A stretch of DNA of 48,505 bases from Acidobacteriota bacterium (GTDB lineage: Bacteria > Acidobacteriota > Terriglobia > UBA7540), in contig CADDZE010000029.1 of the NCBI GenBank assembly GCA_902812465.1, positions 1 to 48,505 on the forward strand, written 5' to 3'. Below are positions 9,061-17,664 of this stretch, piece after piece. The notes beneath the pieces are model-generated. The model worked only from the letters and a program-made list of their open reading frames with translations. It did no database searches and had not been told where the DNA came from. Position 1 is the first letter of the stretch. Every line of letters starts with the position of its first letter. The translations under genes were made by a program, and so were the position numbers.

Positions 9061-9528
9061 ATGAAGTGGCTGGTTCGGCTAGAAATCGACGACGACCCGA
9101 TTGTTCCTTGCCGGTTGATGAACGTCTTCCGCCGCAAAGGGCTGAAGATCGTCACCTTGACGATGTCCGCTGGACCACCGTTCACCGTGCTGGCTCTGGT
9201 CGACACACCGGAAAGTGATATCGATCACCTCTTTCACATTCTGCGGCAGACGGGAGGCGTCCGGCACGTCACTTACTACCTGCCGCAGGCCGGGGCGCAG
9301 GCTCCGCTCATGTTTCTCGACAGCGAGACGGACGGCTCCGGCGTCGCCCGCTTGCTGCAAGCCTTTCCCGAGGCCAGGGTAATTTGCGGAAGTAGCGGGA
9401 AGTACGTGCTCGAGCTTCCTCGTGCCGCCTCCGGTTCACTATCCGATGGAGTGGGAGCAGCCCTCCTCCCGCTCGCTCGCGTCCGAAGCACACGCGCCGA
9501 CGCCGAGGTGGCGTGCGGGCCCGCGTGA
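9061..9528 (+). CDS. Acetolactate synthase small-subunit-like ACT protein
   Basis: Likely regulatory subunit of acetolactate synthase, 155 aa. Residues 1-75 form an ACT domain (VRLEIDDDPIVPCRLMNVF, RKGLKIVTLTM, FTVLALVD, GGVRHVTYYLP), the fold that binds valine in IlvH/IlvN. The second half (LMFLDSETDGSGVARLL..FPEARVICG) is not recognisable as the usual small-subunit C-terminal domain, and the common ESGAL ligand-loop motif is absent. The ATG at 9061 is chosen over an in-frame TTG at 9043. It lies 87 bp after ilvB and 64 bp before ilvC, which supports the assignment more than sequence alone. Feedback control may be weak or respond to another ligand. Confidence 0.7.
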   Translation: MKWLVRLEIDDDPIVPCRLMNVFRRKGLKIVTLTMSAGPPFTVLALVDTPESDIDHLFHILRQTGGVRHVTYYLPQAGAQAPLMFLDSETDGSGVARLLQAFPEARVICGSSGKYVLELPRAASGSLSDGVGAALLPLARVRSTRADAEVACGPA

Positions 9529-9592
9529 TCAACTGCCAGCACCTCAGTCATGACAAGAGTGAAGCGAACCCAACCTTTGGAGGACGAGACGC

Positions 9593-10624
9593 ATGGCGCA
9601 CGTCTATTACGAAAAGGACGCTAATCCGAAACAGCTCGCGGGCAAGACCATCGCGATTATCGGCTATGGCAGCCAGGGCCACGCTCACGCGCTCAATCTG
9701 CGCGACAGCGGGCATCAGGTCATCATCGGGCTTCCGCCGGCCAGCGCTTCGCGCGCCAAGGCGTCAGCCCAAAAACTTGAGGTCGTTGAGCCTGGGGAGG
9801 CCGCGCGGCGCGGCGATATCATCGCCGTGCTCATTCCCGATCCGGTGCAACCCAGGGTCTACGCCGAGGCCATTGCACCCCATCTGGGCCCTGGAAAGAC
9901 TCTGCTCTTTGCGCATGGGTTCAACATCCATTTCAAGTTTATCAGTCCGCCTCCCGAGGTCGATGTCATCATGGTGGCGCCCAAATCACCGGGACATCGC
10001 ATGCGCGAGCTGTTCACCGAAGGCATCGGCGTGCCGGCGCTGCTGGCCGTCGAGCGTGACGCGTCCGGGCAGGCGGAGCCCAACGCGCTGGCCTATGCGC
10101 AGGGCATCGGCTGCCTGAAGGCGGGCGTTATCCGCACGACCTTCAAGGAAGAAACCGAGACCGACCTCTTCGGCGAGCAGGCCGTGCTCTGTGGCGGCGT
10201 CTCGGCGCTCATCACCGCGGCGTTTGAAACGCTGGTAGACGCCGGTTACCAGCCGGAAATCGCCTACTTCGAGTGCTTGCACGAGCTGAAACTGATCGTC
10301 GACCTCATCTACCAGGGCGGCATCAAGTACATGCGCTATTCGGTCAGCGACACCGCCGAATACGGCGACTATACGCGCGGTCCCGTAGTGATCGATGCGC
10401 ACGTGCGGGAAACCATGAAGCGCATCCTGGCCGACGTTCAGAGCGGCAAGTTTGCCCAGGAGTGGATGGAAGAGAATGCTCAAGGACGGAAAAATTTCTT
10501 GGCCTTGCGCGCCCGGGCGGCCGATCACCTCATCGAGCAGGTGGGCGTTGAGCTGCGCAAAATGATGGCGTGGAACCGGCCGGCCGAAGAACTCACCGCC
10601 GCACAGGCCAGCGCGCGCCGCTGA
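9593..10624 (+). CDS. ilvC: Ketol-acid reductoisomerase, class I
   Basis: Mg-dependent alkyl migration and NADPH reduction of acetohydroxy acids to dihydroxy acids, the second common step of branched-chain synthesis. The protein is 343 aa, the class I length. The ATG follows GGAGG. The Rossmann motif [11 protein letters not shown] is at about residues 24-34. The cofactor loop region, [13 protein letters not shown], has LPPASAS where many relatives have LRPGSAS. The knotted C-terminal domain includes [20 protein letters not shown] with the metal ligands. Third gene of the ilv operon; proC follows after 70 bp. Confidence 0.95.
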   Translation: MAHVYYEKDANPKQLAGKTIAIIGYGSQGHAHALNLRDSGHQVIIGLPPASASRAKASAQKLEVVEPGEAARRGDIIAVLIPDPVQPRVYAEAIAPHLGPGKTLLFAHGFNIHFKFISPPPEVDVIMVAPKSPGHRMRELFTEGIGVPALLAVERDASGQAEPNALAYAQGIGCLKAGVIRTTFKEETETDLFGEQAVLCGGVSALITAAFETLVDAGYQPEIAYFECLHELKLIVDLIYQGGIKYMRYSVSDTAEYGDYTRGPVVIDAHVRETMKRILADVQSGKFAQEWMEENAQGRKNFLALRARAADHLIEQVGVELRKMMAWNRPAEELTAAQASARR

Positions 10625-10694
10625 GAAAGCGCCGGCCTCAGCGGGCGGCCGTTGGTCATTTCCCGTCGCTTGTGGCGGATTCAGTCTATACCCG

Positions 10695-11570
10695 ATGAGC
10701 TCTCATGCGTTGGTTTCGGCGAAAGGCCGGCACAGCCAGGAAGCAGCCGGCTCGGTGAGGAAGCTGGCCCTGCTTGGTGCCGGCAAGCTGGGCGAAGGAT
10801 TGCTGGCCGGCATGCTGAGTTCGCAGTTCATTTCCGCCTCCCGCGTTGCTGCCACCGTGGCCCATCAGCCGCGCGCGGACGAACTGCGACATAAGTACGG
10901 CATCAGCGCCTCGACCAACAATCGCGAGGCCGTGGCCGGGGCCGACCTGGTGCTGATCTGCCTTAAGCCGCAGCAGGTACGAAGCGTGCTGGCGGAGGTG
11001 AAGCGCGACTTGCGCAAGGACGCGCTGGTAATCTCGGCGGCGGCCAGCGTCACCATCGCCATGATCGAGAGCGCCATTGGCCACCCGGTGAGAGTGGTGC
11101 GGGCCATGCCCAATACGCCGTGCCTGATTCGCCAAGGCATGACCGCGCTGGCCCCCGGCCAGCACGCAACCGAACAGGACGTGCGGCTGGCGCGGGTCAT
11201 CTTTGACTCGATGGGCCGTACGGTGGTGGCCGACGAAAAACATATGGATGCCATTACCGGCCTCTCCGCTTCCGGTCCGGCGTATGTTTACCTGATCATC
11301 GAATCGCTGGCTGAGGCGGGGGTAAAACTGGGATTGCCGCGCGACCTCTCGACCGAGCTTTCGGCGCAGACCTTGCTGGGCGCATCAGCCTTGGTGCTCC
11401 ACACGGGCGAGCATCCCGCCAAACTCAAGGATGTGGTCACCACGCCGGCGGGATGCACCATCGACGGATTGCTGGAACTAGAGGAAGGGGGGCTGCGCGT
11501 GACGCTGATCAAGGCCGTGGTTCGCGCCGCGCAGCGCGCGCGCCAACTGGTGGAAGGGCAGAATAGCTGA
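10695..11570 (+). CDS. proC: Pyrroline-5-carboxylate reductase
   Basis: NAD(P)H-dependent reduction of 1-pyrroline-5-carboxylate to proline, the last step of proline synthesis. 291 aa from the ATG at 10695. Motifs: LALLGAGKLGEGLLAG (dinucleotide fold), LICLKPQQV, VRAMPNTPCLI and GLSASGPAYVYL, then DVVTTPAGCTIDGL near the C-terminus. Family members usually begin almost at the first beta strand, so the GTG at 10755 (VRKLALLG) is a real alternative start, about 20 residues shorter. It follows ilvC by 70 bp and is probably the last gene of the operon. It converges on the DUF4097 gene 30 bp away. Confidence 0.93.
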   Translation: MSSHALVSAKGRHSQEAAGSVRKLALLGAGKLGEGLLAGMLSSQFISASRVAATVAHQPRADELRHKYGISASTNNREAVAGADLVLICLKPQQVRSVLAEVKRDLRKDALVISAAASVTIAMIESAIGHPVRVVRAMPNTPCLIRQGMTALAPGQHATEQDVRLARVIFDSMGRTVVADEKHMDAITGLSASGPAYVYLIIESLAEAGVKLGLPRDLSTELSAQTLLGASALVLHTGEHPAKLKDVVTTPAGCTIDGLLELEEGGLRVTLIKAVVRAAQRARQLVEGQNS

Positions 11571-11600
11571 ATCGGCTCTTTTCGCCCCGGCCCGTACGCG

Positions 11601-12314
11601 TCAGGGCTCGTCGCCGTAGATCCAAATCCCGCCCATCCGCACCCGCACCCGGATCTCCTGATCTCCGCGCTCGTTGTAAAAGGAAACTCGCTGCCGGAAT
11701 CCGGCGCCGTCCTGGTCCAGGCCGCTCAGGTCGCTTTCCACGTAGCCCATCCAGGTGTGGGCATCGAGCAGACGCAGGCGCCAGGCGTCCGGAACGTTGA
11801 TCTCAACATCGCCGTAATTCACCCGGAGCTGCTCCTGTCCGGTAACGCCCCAGATGCGAACATCGCCATCCACACATTTGAGAACCAGGTTGGCGTCATA
11901 AGGCATGCGAATGTGGAAGTTGACGGAGAGCCTGGATTCGCCGTGGAACGGATTCCACAGGCTCCGCCCGGGATAGACCGTGGTCAGGCGCACCTCTTTA
12001 TCCCGGCCTTCCAGTTTGATGGCTATTCGATCGTACCAGGGAGCTGCCTTGGCTTCGGACTTCGCGCGGACCACTTTCTCTGCCTCAACGGATACGCTCG
12101 GTTCGTCCCATGCCTCGATCCAGATGTCCCCCACCCGGGTATCAATCACCAAAGTGCCGCCCGAAAATAAGCGGGCGGAGTAGTGGTAGGTTCGGCTGAA
12201 CTCGTCCGCCGCGGCTGGGACCGCACAGGCCAGCGCGAACAGTGCCAGCCGAGGGACCGCGAGCCAGCCCCGCCGGGCACCCTGCCGAGCGATGCCGCGC
12301 CTGGGCCGCCACAT
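11601..12314 (-). CDS. Secreted DUF4097-like beta-strand protein
   Basis: Function unknown, 237 aa. An N-terminal signal peptide (RRGWLAVPRLALFALACAVPAAA) indicates export. The rest is short beta strands with repeating turns (SGGTLVIDTRVGDIWIEAW, LKCVDGDVRIWGV, LRVNYGDVEINV, VRVRMGGIWIYGD), the pattern of the DUF4097 / adhesin-like beta-helix family. No enzyme residues are evident. A decayed relative lies 66 bp upstream on the same strand, so this looks like the surviving member of a tandem pair. Confidence 0.6.
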   Translation of the reverse strand: MWRPRRGIARQGARRGWLAVPRLALFALACAVPAAADEFSRTYHYSARLFSGGTLVIDTRVGDIWIEAWDEPSVSVEAEKVVRAKSEAKAAPWYDRIAIKLEGRDKEVRLTTVYPGRSLWNPFHGESRLSVNFHIRMPYDANLVLKCVDGDVRIWGVTGQEQLRVNYGDVEINVPDAWRLRLLDAHTWMGYVESDLSGLDQDGAGFRQRVSFYNERGDQEIRVRVRMGGIWIYGDEP

Positions 12315-12380
12315 GGGGTGATCTTACGTAGCCGGCAGGTCCGAGTCAAACGGCGAGTGACGGGGCGGACAGAAGCTATG

Positions 12381-12850
12381 CTAGTCGACGCGAATGTTGC
12401 CCGAGCCCGTGCGAAGCTCCAGCCTTGCGCCGCCCGCCCACACGGCCGCGCAGCTCCCCGCGGCTGATTGTACCCTGCAACGTCACAACCCGCGCCGTCT
12501 CGACGTGGCCGCAACTGGTATGCGCATCGAGATCGAAGCTGGCCTGACTGGGCAGGCGAACAGTAATACTGACGCAGCCGGTGTGCACGCTCCAGTCGCC
12601 GATGGGCTAGCCTTCCACGCGGATGCGGCCGCTGCCGGTGTGCGCTCGTAACGCTCCGCGGACGTCGCGAAGATCGAGGCTGCGGAACCAGTCTCCGCCC
12701 GGTCGTCTCTGCGGCCATTCGGCTCCAGTTGGATGTCGCCGCTGCCGGTCGAGCCATCGAAGACCCCGGCAGCACCCACGGCGTGAACCGAAACAACTCC
12801 TCCGATCAAGCGCCGCCCGCCTGGTGAGTGGCGAGCCTCCACAATCCCAC
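12381..12850 (-). pseudogene. Decayed DUF4097 family gene
   Basis: Reading the minus strand in three frames gives consecutive DUF4097-type repeats: VSVHAVGAAGVFDGSTGSGD, then (other frame) DWFRSLDLRDVRGALRAHTG and GRIRVEG followed by a stop, then WSVHTGCVSITVRLPSQASF and GTISRGELRGRV, then after another frame change ARLELRTGSGNIRVD and a stop at 12381-12383. At least two frameshifts and one internal stop are needed to join them. The residue pattern survives, so decay is recent or, less likely, the assembly is poor here. The 5' boundary is approximate; I see no signal peptide or start. Confidence 0.72.
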
Positions 12851-12956
12851 AGGGTCTGCCGTGGCGTCAAGCTTGCACCACCTGTCGTGCCCGCTCGGGG
12901 TACTATGAGTACAACCGCCCGGCCAGGCGATGAATCGAAGAAAACGGGTAGTTTGG

Positions 12957-12985
12957 TTGCTACCCGGCCCCGGACGTTGTAGATT
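12957..12985 (+). promoter_or_regulatory. Candidate promoter for the first glycine-zipper protein
   Basis: TTGCTA (12957-12962), a 17-base spacer and TAGATT (12980-12985), each four of six to consensus. The predicted start leaves a leader of about 30 bases before the ATG at 13023, which has a GAGGGAAGA ribosome site. Confidence 0.45.
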
Positions 12986-13022
12986 AGCTTCCAGCATCGG
13001 CGCACAGAGTGAGGGAAGATAC

Positions 13023-13805
13023 ATGAAATTCAGCGGAATTCGCAATTTAGGACAAAGCGTAATGGCAGGGTGGCTGGCGGTGCTCTTCGTCGCCTTGCCC
13101 GGGTTGGCATCCGAGACAATCCACGTTATTCCCGCCGGGAGCACTTTGCACGTCTCGCTGATGACCACTCTGACCGATAAAACCAACAAGACCGGTGACC
13201 GCTTCATCGGCCAGCTGACTCAACCCGTCATCGCCAATGGCAAGGAGATCGTGCCTCAAGGCAGTACGGTGGAAGGCCACATTGCCTTCCTAAAGCCTTC
13301 AGGCCGGATCAAGGGTGTGGCGCAGATGCGTCTGATCATCGATGACGTCGTAACACCGGACAACGTGCGCTACACGCTGGCGGCTTCGCTCGAGGACGCC
13401 AGGGGAGGACCGTGCGCCAACTCGCCCCGTGACGAAGAAGGCACGATCAAGGGTTGTGGGAAGAGCAAAGGGGAATATGGCAAAAACGCCGCCATAGCCG
13501 GTGCCGTGGGTGCGGGCGCAGGTGCGAGCGTGGGTCTCGGCCATGAGATCGATTGCGAATACTTCGGCAACTGCGGTGGTCCCGGCTTTGGGACAGACGT
13601 CATGTACGGTGCCGCAGCGGGCGGAGCCACAGCCTTGCTCTACACTCTGTTGAAACACGAAAAGCACATCGTCTTGGTGCAGGGCACGCAATTGACCTTC
13701 GTGGTCAACCGTACCGCCACGGCCACGGCTGAGGGAGCCGGAGCGGCAGCCCCGAACGATTCTCCGCCCCGTCCGCTAGCGGGTTCCAAGGATAAGCAAC
13801 GCTAG
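13023..13805 (+). CDS. Secreted TrbI/VirB10-like glycine-zipper protein (copy 1)
   Basis: Function unknown, 260 aa. The ATG at 13023 is chosen for its ribosome site and because a signal peptide follows (VMAGWLAVLFVALPGLAS). A beta-rich domain comes next: IPAGSTLHVSLMTTLTDKTN, TGDRFIGQLTQPV, GKEIVPQGSTVEGHI and QMRLIIDDVVTPDN, resembling the C-terminal domain of VirB10/TrbI. A glycine zipper (AAIAGAVGAGAGASVGLG) suggests membrane or outer-membrane insertion, and GTQLTFVVNRT closes the domain. No other conjugation genes are present, so a secretion role should not be assumed. Copy 2 starts 32 bp downstream; the two probably share a transcript. Confidence 0.65.
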   Translation: MKFSGIRNLGQSVMAGWLAVLFVALPGLASETIHVIPAGSTLHVSLMTTLTDKTNKTGDRFIGQLTQPVIANGKEIVPQGSTVEGHIAFLKPSGRIKGVAQMRLIIDDVVTPDNVRYTLAASLEDARGGPCANSPRDEEGTIKGCGKSKGEYGKNAAIAGAVGAGAGASVGLGHEIDCEYFGNCGGPGFGTDVMYGAAAGGATALLYTLLKHEKHIVLVQGTQLTFVVNRTATATAEGAGAAAPNDSPPRPLAGSKDKQR

Positions 13806-13837
13806 GGATTGGTGGCAGGTTCAACTCAGGGGGGCGC

Positions 13838-14524
13838 TTGAAGATTGCGTCGCGTGGTGCCCAAATGGCGTTGCTGGTGCTAGGGGCGCTTGCCGCCGCC
13901 TGCTTGCTTGCAGCTGCTCCTTCGGATTCCTTCACCATACCCGCAGGCACGACCCTCCACACCCGCTTGACCGCGGCCCTCAGCACGAAGGCCAATGATA
14001 CGGGGGACCCGTTTACCGTCGAGGTCACGGACCCGGTTTTTTCGGGTGGCGAAGAAGTCATCCCCGCCGGAAGCACAGTTCAGGGCAAAATTACCTTTCT
14101 AAAGAGAGAGGGGGCTAAGGGTAAAGGTGAGATGCGCCTGGTGGCGGAAACCATCATCACGCCCGATGGCACCAAGTACGACATCACCGCCGGCCTGCAG
14201 GAAGCGCAAGGACCATCGGGCACCAAGGTGAAGGACAGCGAGGGCACGGTGGAAGGGCCGGGCAAAAGCAAGAAAACAACAGCCATTGAGTCGGGCGTCG
14301 GAGCGGGCGTGGGAGCAGGGGCGGGTGCTATCGCGGCAGGAGGCTCGGGCGCCCTCTACGGGCTCGCCATCGGTGCGATCGCCGGCGCCGTTCACAGTTT
14401 GGCCAAGAAACATGCCCCAGCCGTCCTTCCCATGGGCACGGAGATGACTTTCACCATCTCTCGTGCCATCGTGGCAAAGAAGATTGCACAGCCGCCGGAT
14501 CCCGCCCCCAAGAATCATCCCTAA
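13838..14524 (+). CDS. Secreted TrbI/VirB10-like glycine-zipper protein (copy 2)
   Basis: Paralogue of the preceding gene, 228 aa, function unknown. The start is a TTG preceded by AGGGGGG. The signal peptide (MALLVLGALAAACLLAAAP) is followed by the same domain order: IPAGTTLHTRLTAALSTKAN, TGDPFTVEVTDPV, GEEVIPAGSTVQGKI and MRLVAETIITPDG. A long glycine zipper (GVGAGVGAGAGAIAAGG) and GTEMTFTISRA complete it. It lacks the Cys-containing insert of copy 1 (GCGKSKGE, DCEYFGNCGG). The tandem arrangement points to local duplication followed by divergence. Confidence 0.63.
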   Translation: MKIASRGAQMALLVLGALAAACLLAAAPSDSFTIPAGTTLHTRLTAALSTKANDTGDPFTVEVTDPVFSGGEEVIPAGSTVQGKITFLKREGAKGKGEMRLVAETIITPDGTKYDITAGLQEAQGPSGTKVKDSEGTVEGPGKSKKTTAIESGVGAGVGAGAGAIAAGGSGALYGLAIGAIAGAVHSLAKKHAPAVLPMGTEMTFTISRAIVAKKIAQPPDPAPKNHP

Positions 14525-14954
14525 CCATCCGTTTCCCGGCCCCCCGCACAGCAGCACGCCGCGTTGTTACACTCGGAGAAGTAAGTGGCCAAAGTCGCCA
14601 TCTACCTGGGCCGTCCAAGGTGGCCGGCTGGCCAAAAGCGCAGAACCCCCTGGTTATCCAGTGCCACCCCAACAGAAATCCAAGCCTTCATACTCCCAAG
14701 CCGGCCCCCTTTGCCTTTCACCATTCAAAGTTTTCAGCCGTGCCGGCGAGACCGCCGGAGAAAGGGTGTCACCCCTCAGAGCCAAAGAAGCGAACCCTTG
14801 CCGGAGGCACTGCAACGGCACGGCTGAAGGTCGAAGGAGAAGCGGATGCCAAAATACGGCCTTACGGTACCTATGGCCCCCTGGCCTTGAGTGTTGAGGC
14901 GCTTGCCGACTCGGCCTATCAGCCCGGCATGCCGCAGCCGGGCCGGATATCGGC
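14525..14954. other. Intergenic region between convergent transcripts
   Basis: Overlapping short ORFs here look random: rich in Pro, Arg and Ser, without ribosome sites. The one clear structure is the inverted-repeat element at 14733-14828. I see no U-tract terminator for either flanking gene. Confidence 0.6.
14733..14828. repeat. 96-bp element bounded by a perfect 13-bp inverted repeat
   Basis: TTCAGCCGTGCCG at 14733-14745 is exactly complementary to CGGCACGGCTGAA at 14816-14828. The 70-base interior has smaller stems (CCGGCGAGACCGCCGG, and GGGTGTCACCC near 14764-14774). It could be a structured RNA, or a small palindromic intergenic repeat of a type scattered in bacterial chromosomes. I found no second copy in this window. 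Confidence 0.5.
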
Positions 14955-16772
14955 TTAATACAAGGTTCCAGCCGGACGGCGTCCCGTAGGCCTCTCGAGC
15001 CAGATCTCCACCCGTGATCCCTGCCCGGGAGCGGACGCGATGGCTACCTGGGCGCCAATGGCTTGAGCCCTTTCCTGTAACACCACCGGTCCCATGGCGC
15101 GTTCAACCCCTGCTAGGGAGCGCCTTCCGCTAAATGGGAATCCCTGCCCGTCGTCGGCGATCACCAGCTCGAAGCCGCCCCCGCGGGAGGCAAACCGTAC
15201 CTGAACGCTGCGGGCACCGCTGTGTTTTCGCACATTGGCCAGCGCCTCTTGCAGGATGCGGACCACTTCGTGGCAGACGCGGGGAGGCATTTCAACCTCT
15301 TGCGACTCGTAGACGAAGCTGGCGGAAACACCGCTCTCGCGGCTAAACCGTGTCACGATTTCGGACATCGCGTTGAGCATCTCTTGGGGAGTGAGCTCCG
15401 TTGCCTTGAGCCGGTTCATGAAGTTGCGCAGTCCGCCAATCTCATCCTGCAACTGCCGCCGAATGTCTCCCAGCGCTTCCACCATGGCCGGCGATGCCTC
15501 CGCGCGCCGCTGCAGGAGCGCCGTCTCCACTTCCAGGGCGATCAGTGACTGCACCAACCCGTCGTGCAGCTCATGCGCCACACCCATCCGCTCCTGTGCC
15601 CGGGCACGGTCCTGGAGCTTCTTCAGATGATAAACGGCGTGAAGGGAGGCAGCCATTTCCTGAGCCAACGACTCCAAGAACCTCAGTTCGGAGACCCGCT
15701 GCAGCACAGGCCGCGGGTCCAAGAAGAAGAGCCGTCCCGTCCACTCCTGATCGATGTGAAGGCTTACCGTATAGAGCTCTTGAAAAGGCTCGCCGGCGAA
15801 GAAGGCCGTTGAGGTGTCGCAGAGGCAATCCGGTAACCGTTTGCCCGTCGCGTCGATGACCAGGCAGCTGGAACGGCCAGTTCGTTCCAAACCGTGGGAG
15901 CCCTTCTTCGTGCACCAGCTGGACTCCGGGGCCTGAAAGAAATAGGCGTCCTGTTGCTCCTTTGCTAGTTCTGAAAAGCGGGCCTGGCGCCCACCCGGGG
16001 CCGCTTGATCCGTGATATCCCAGCAGAGCACCCGGCCGCTGGCCCCTTCCCGCAGCGCCAATACGGTTCTTTTGGCTCCCGCCAGTTCGGCAAGCCCTTC
16101 TACCGCGCCCGCAATCGTTTCCTGGACGCTGGCGTCGGGGTCCACCATGCGGGCAACCCGCTCGAGTGCCAACTGCCGTCCGCGAATCGCCTTCGCTCTC
16201 TTCGACAATGAACTCAGCAGACCGGCGACGCCCAGAAGGCTGATTGCCATCCCGGCCAAGCTGGCCATCGACAGAGGCCGCGAAGCCAGATCCTCAGGTA
16301 CTCCGAGGATGCGGCCCCCCAGCACCTGCAGCGAGCAAACTGAAACCACACTGGCCGATGCGGCGGCGGTCCCCGCCACCAAACCCCAGCGATGAGCGGC
16401 CGCAGCGACGCTGAAAACCAGTAAGAGAAAGAGCGGACCGTTCGGGTCACCGCCAAGCCAGTAAGCCAGAGCAGCGCAGGTAGTGTCGACAAGCTGGACG
16501 CCAGCGTTGAGCAGCGGGCGTGCCTCGTTGCGGGTGCACGCCAGCCCTAGCATCGCCGCGCTCACCGGCAGGTAGCATAGCAGCACGGACCGCAACGCCC
16601 CGAAGTGCAGCGACGCCAGGCTCGTCGAAGCATAAGCAAACGCCAAACTGCCTGCTACCAGAACCAACCGGAAAGCTGCCAGGATGCATTCTCCCTGGCG
16701 GCTCTCCCCAGGGGCCCAGAACTCCCCTGCACTCCTGCCGGCTCCAGCCGGGTCCCATCCGATACGGTCCAA
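14955..16772 (-). CDS. NarX/LiaS-type sensor histidine kinase with membrane and GAF-like domains
   Basis: Membrane sensor kinase of the HisKA_3 class, about 605 aa. I favour the TTG at 16772 because GGGGGAGGGGG lies 5 bases upstream; an ATG at 16805 and a TTG at 16844 are in frame. Several hydrophobic segments (about residues 30-190, e.g. FRLVLVAGSLAFAYAS, SLAGMAISLLGVAGLL) precede a GAF-like region and a coiled coil. The phosphorylation motif HELHDGLVQSL has its acceptor His at about residue 403. The ATPase has LQEALANVRKHSGA and DDGQGFPF. Relatives normally pair with a NarL/LuxR-type regulator, but none is nearby. The signal is unknown; three Cys in the sensor half (SSWCTKKG, LPDCLCD) could matter. 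Confidence 0.85.
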   Translation of the reverse strand: MDRIGWDPAGAGRSAGEFWAPGESRQGECILAAFRLVLVAGSLAFAYASTSLASLHFGALRSVLLCYLPVSAAMLGLACTRNEARPLLNAGVQLVDTTCAALAYWLGGDPNGPLFLLLVFSVAAAAHRWGLVAGTAAASASVVSVCSLQVLGGRILGVPEDLASRPLSMASLAGMAISLLGVAGLLSSLSKRAKAIRGRQLALERVARMVDPDASVQETIAGAVEGLAELAGAKRTVLALREGASGRVLCWDITDQAAPGGRQARFSELAKEQQDAYFFQAPESSWCTKKGSHGLERTGRSSCLVIDATGKRLPDCLCDTSTAFFAGEPFQELYTVSLHIDQEWTGRLFFLDPRPVLQRVSELRFLESLAQEMAASLHAVYHLKKLQDRARAQERMGVAHELHDGLVQSLIALEVETALLQRRAEASPAMVEALGDIRRQLQDEIGGLRNFMNRLKATELTPQEMLNAMSEIVTRFSRESGVSASFVYESQEVEMPPRVCHEVVRILQEALANVRKHSGARSVQVRFASRGGGFELVIADDGQGFPFSGRRSLAGVERAMGPVVLQERAQAIGAQVAIASAPGQGSRVEIWLERPTGRRPAGTLY

Positions 16773-17520
16773 CTTAACCCCCTCCCCCAATGCCGGGCAA
16801 AGCATGACAGCTCGCCGTTGAATCAACGAAGGCCCTCCACGCAAGCTCAGTCACTCGCGTGCCGTTAAGCCCTCAACCGCCTAAGTAAGACTCTTCGGCA
16901 ATACCGTCAGGAATCTTGTGTGGCGAGTGGTCCATCTGCCGGGCCCCCTCCCTTACATCACATCGTGTAGCTGCTTTTATGACAGGGTGGAGCGCCGAAG
17001 TCAAGTCCGTAACCAGATAGTGTAATAACTAGATGTAGATATCTTCGGCGAGTGGCATTGACTGCTCGAGGCCGCTGCGCCCTCTTTAGCCCAAACCATC
17101 CGCACATTCGCAACACGTCTGCAAAGTGTCTGCGTTGTCTACAAGGCACACATTTTTAGCGGCGCGCGCGGCGGCAGTGCCTTGGAGGAGTTAATTTGAC
17201 GAAACGAACCGGATCTGTGATTGAAAAGAAAAGGCGCTCTTGCGGACCTGCCAATCGGCGCAGATTGCACCCTTGGGCGCGGTCCGATCCCGCAACGACC
17301 GGCCAGGCGATCGGCGAATCCGCGTCTCCGGCCCGGCAGGGCAAGCGCCTTCTACCCGGGCTCGGCCAGCCACTGAACGGCCGGATGGGTCGCTTGCCGG
17401 GTGGGGCCTGCCGCTGCCAGCACGCGGCACGTATAATGGTCCGTCGGCGGCCGCGCCGTCCGGGCACAAGATGAGGATGCGCGGGTTGAGTTGCGCTCCA
17501 TCGGTCCGGACGCTAGCCTG
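16773..17520. other. Intergenic region upstream of the sensor kinase
   Basis: Mostly without recognisable genes. It includes a locally AT-rich patch near 17015-17045 and an Arg-rich reading frame from 17196 with a good GGAGGAG site but no protein-like composition. A TATAAT at 17432-17437 precedes a coding-like stretch ending at 17664. I could not identify a promoter for the kinase with confidence. Confidence 0.5.
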
Positions 17521-17664
17521 ATGGTCTATTACCCAGAGGCCAACAAGGTCTACGTCTATCCCAATCCCTTGTTAGGCGGACCTGTAAGCGGCTGTGCCTA
17601 CGTTTTGACGGTCAACGGTCGCGGCGGCACGGTGACGCGCGAGCAGTGCAAGCCGGCCCGCTAG
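17521..17664 (+). CDS. Small hypothetical protein or C-terminal remnant
   Basis: A 47-aa frame from ATG 17521 reads MVYYPEANKVYVYPNPLLGG and VSGCAYVLTV, ending REQCKPAR. The composition is protein-like, with two Cys that could pair. The same frame is open upstream to about 17435 (ARVELRSIGPDASL), with an in-frame TTG at 17491, but no ribosome site precedes either start. A TATAAT lies at 17432. This may be a short secreted-protein remnant that has lost its N-terminus. I do not recognise the family. Confidence 0.35.
   Translation: MVYYPEANKVYVYPNPLLGGPVSGCAYVLTVNGRGGTVTREQCKPAR

Noticed and set aside
17196-17474. 92-codon frame starting at TTG with a good GGAGGAG site
   Set aside because: Composition is dominated by Arg, Pro and Gly with no recognisable pattern. 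The ribosome site alone is not enough to call a gene.
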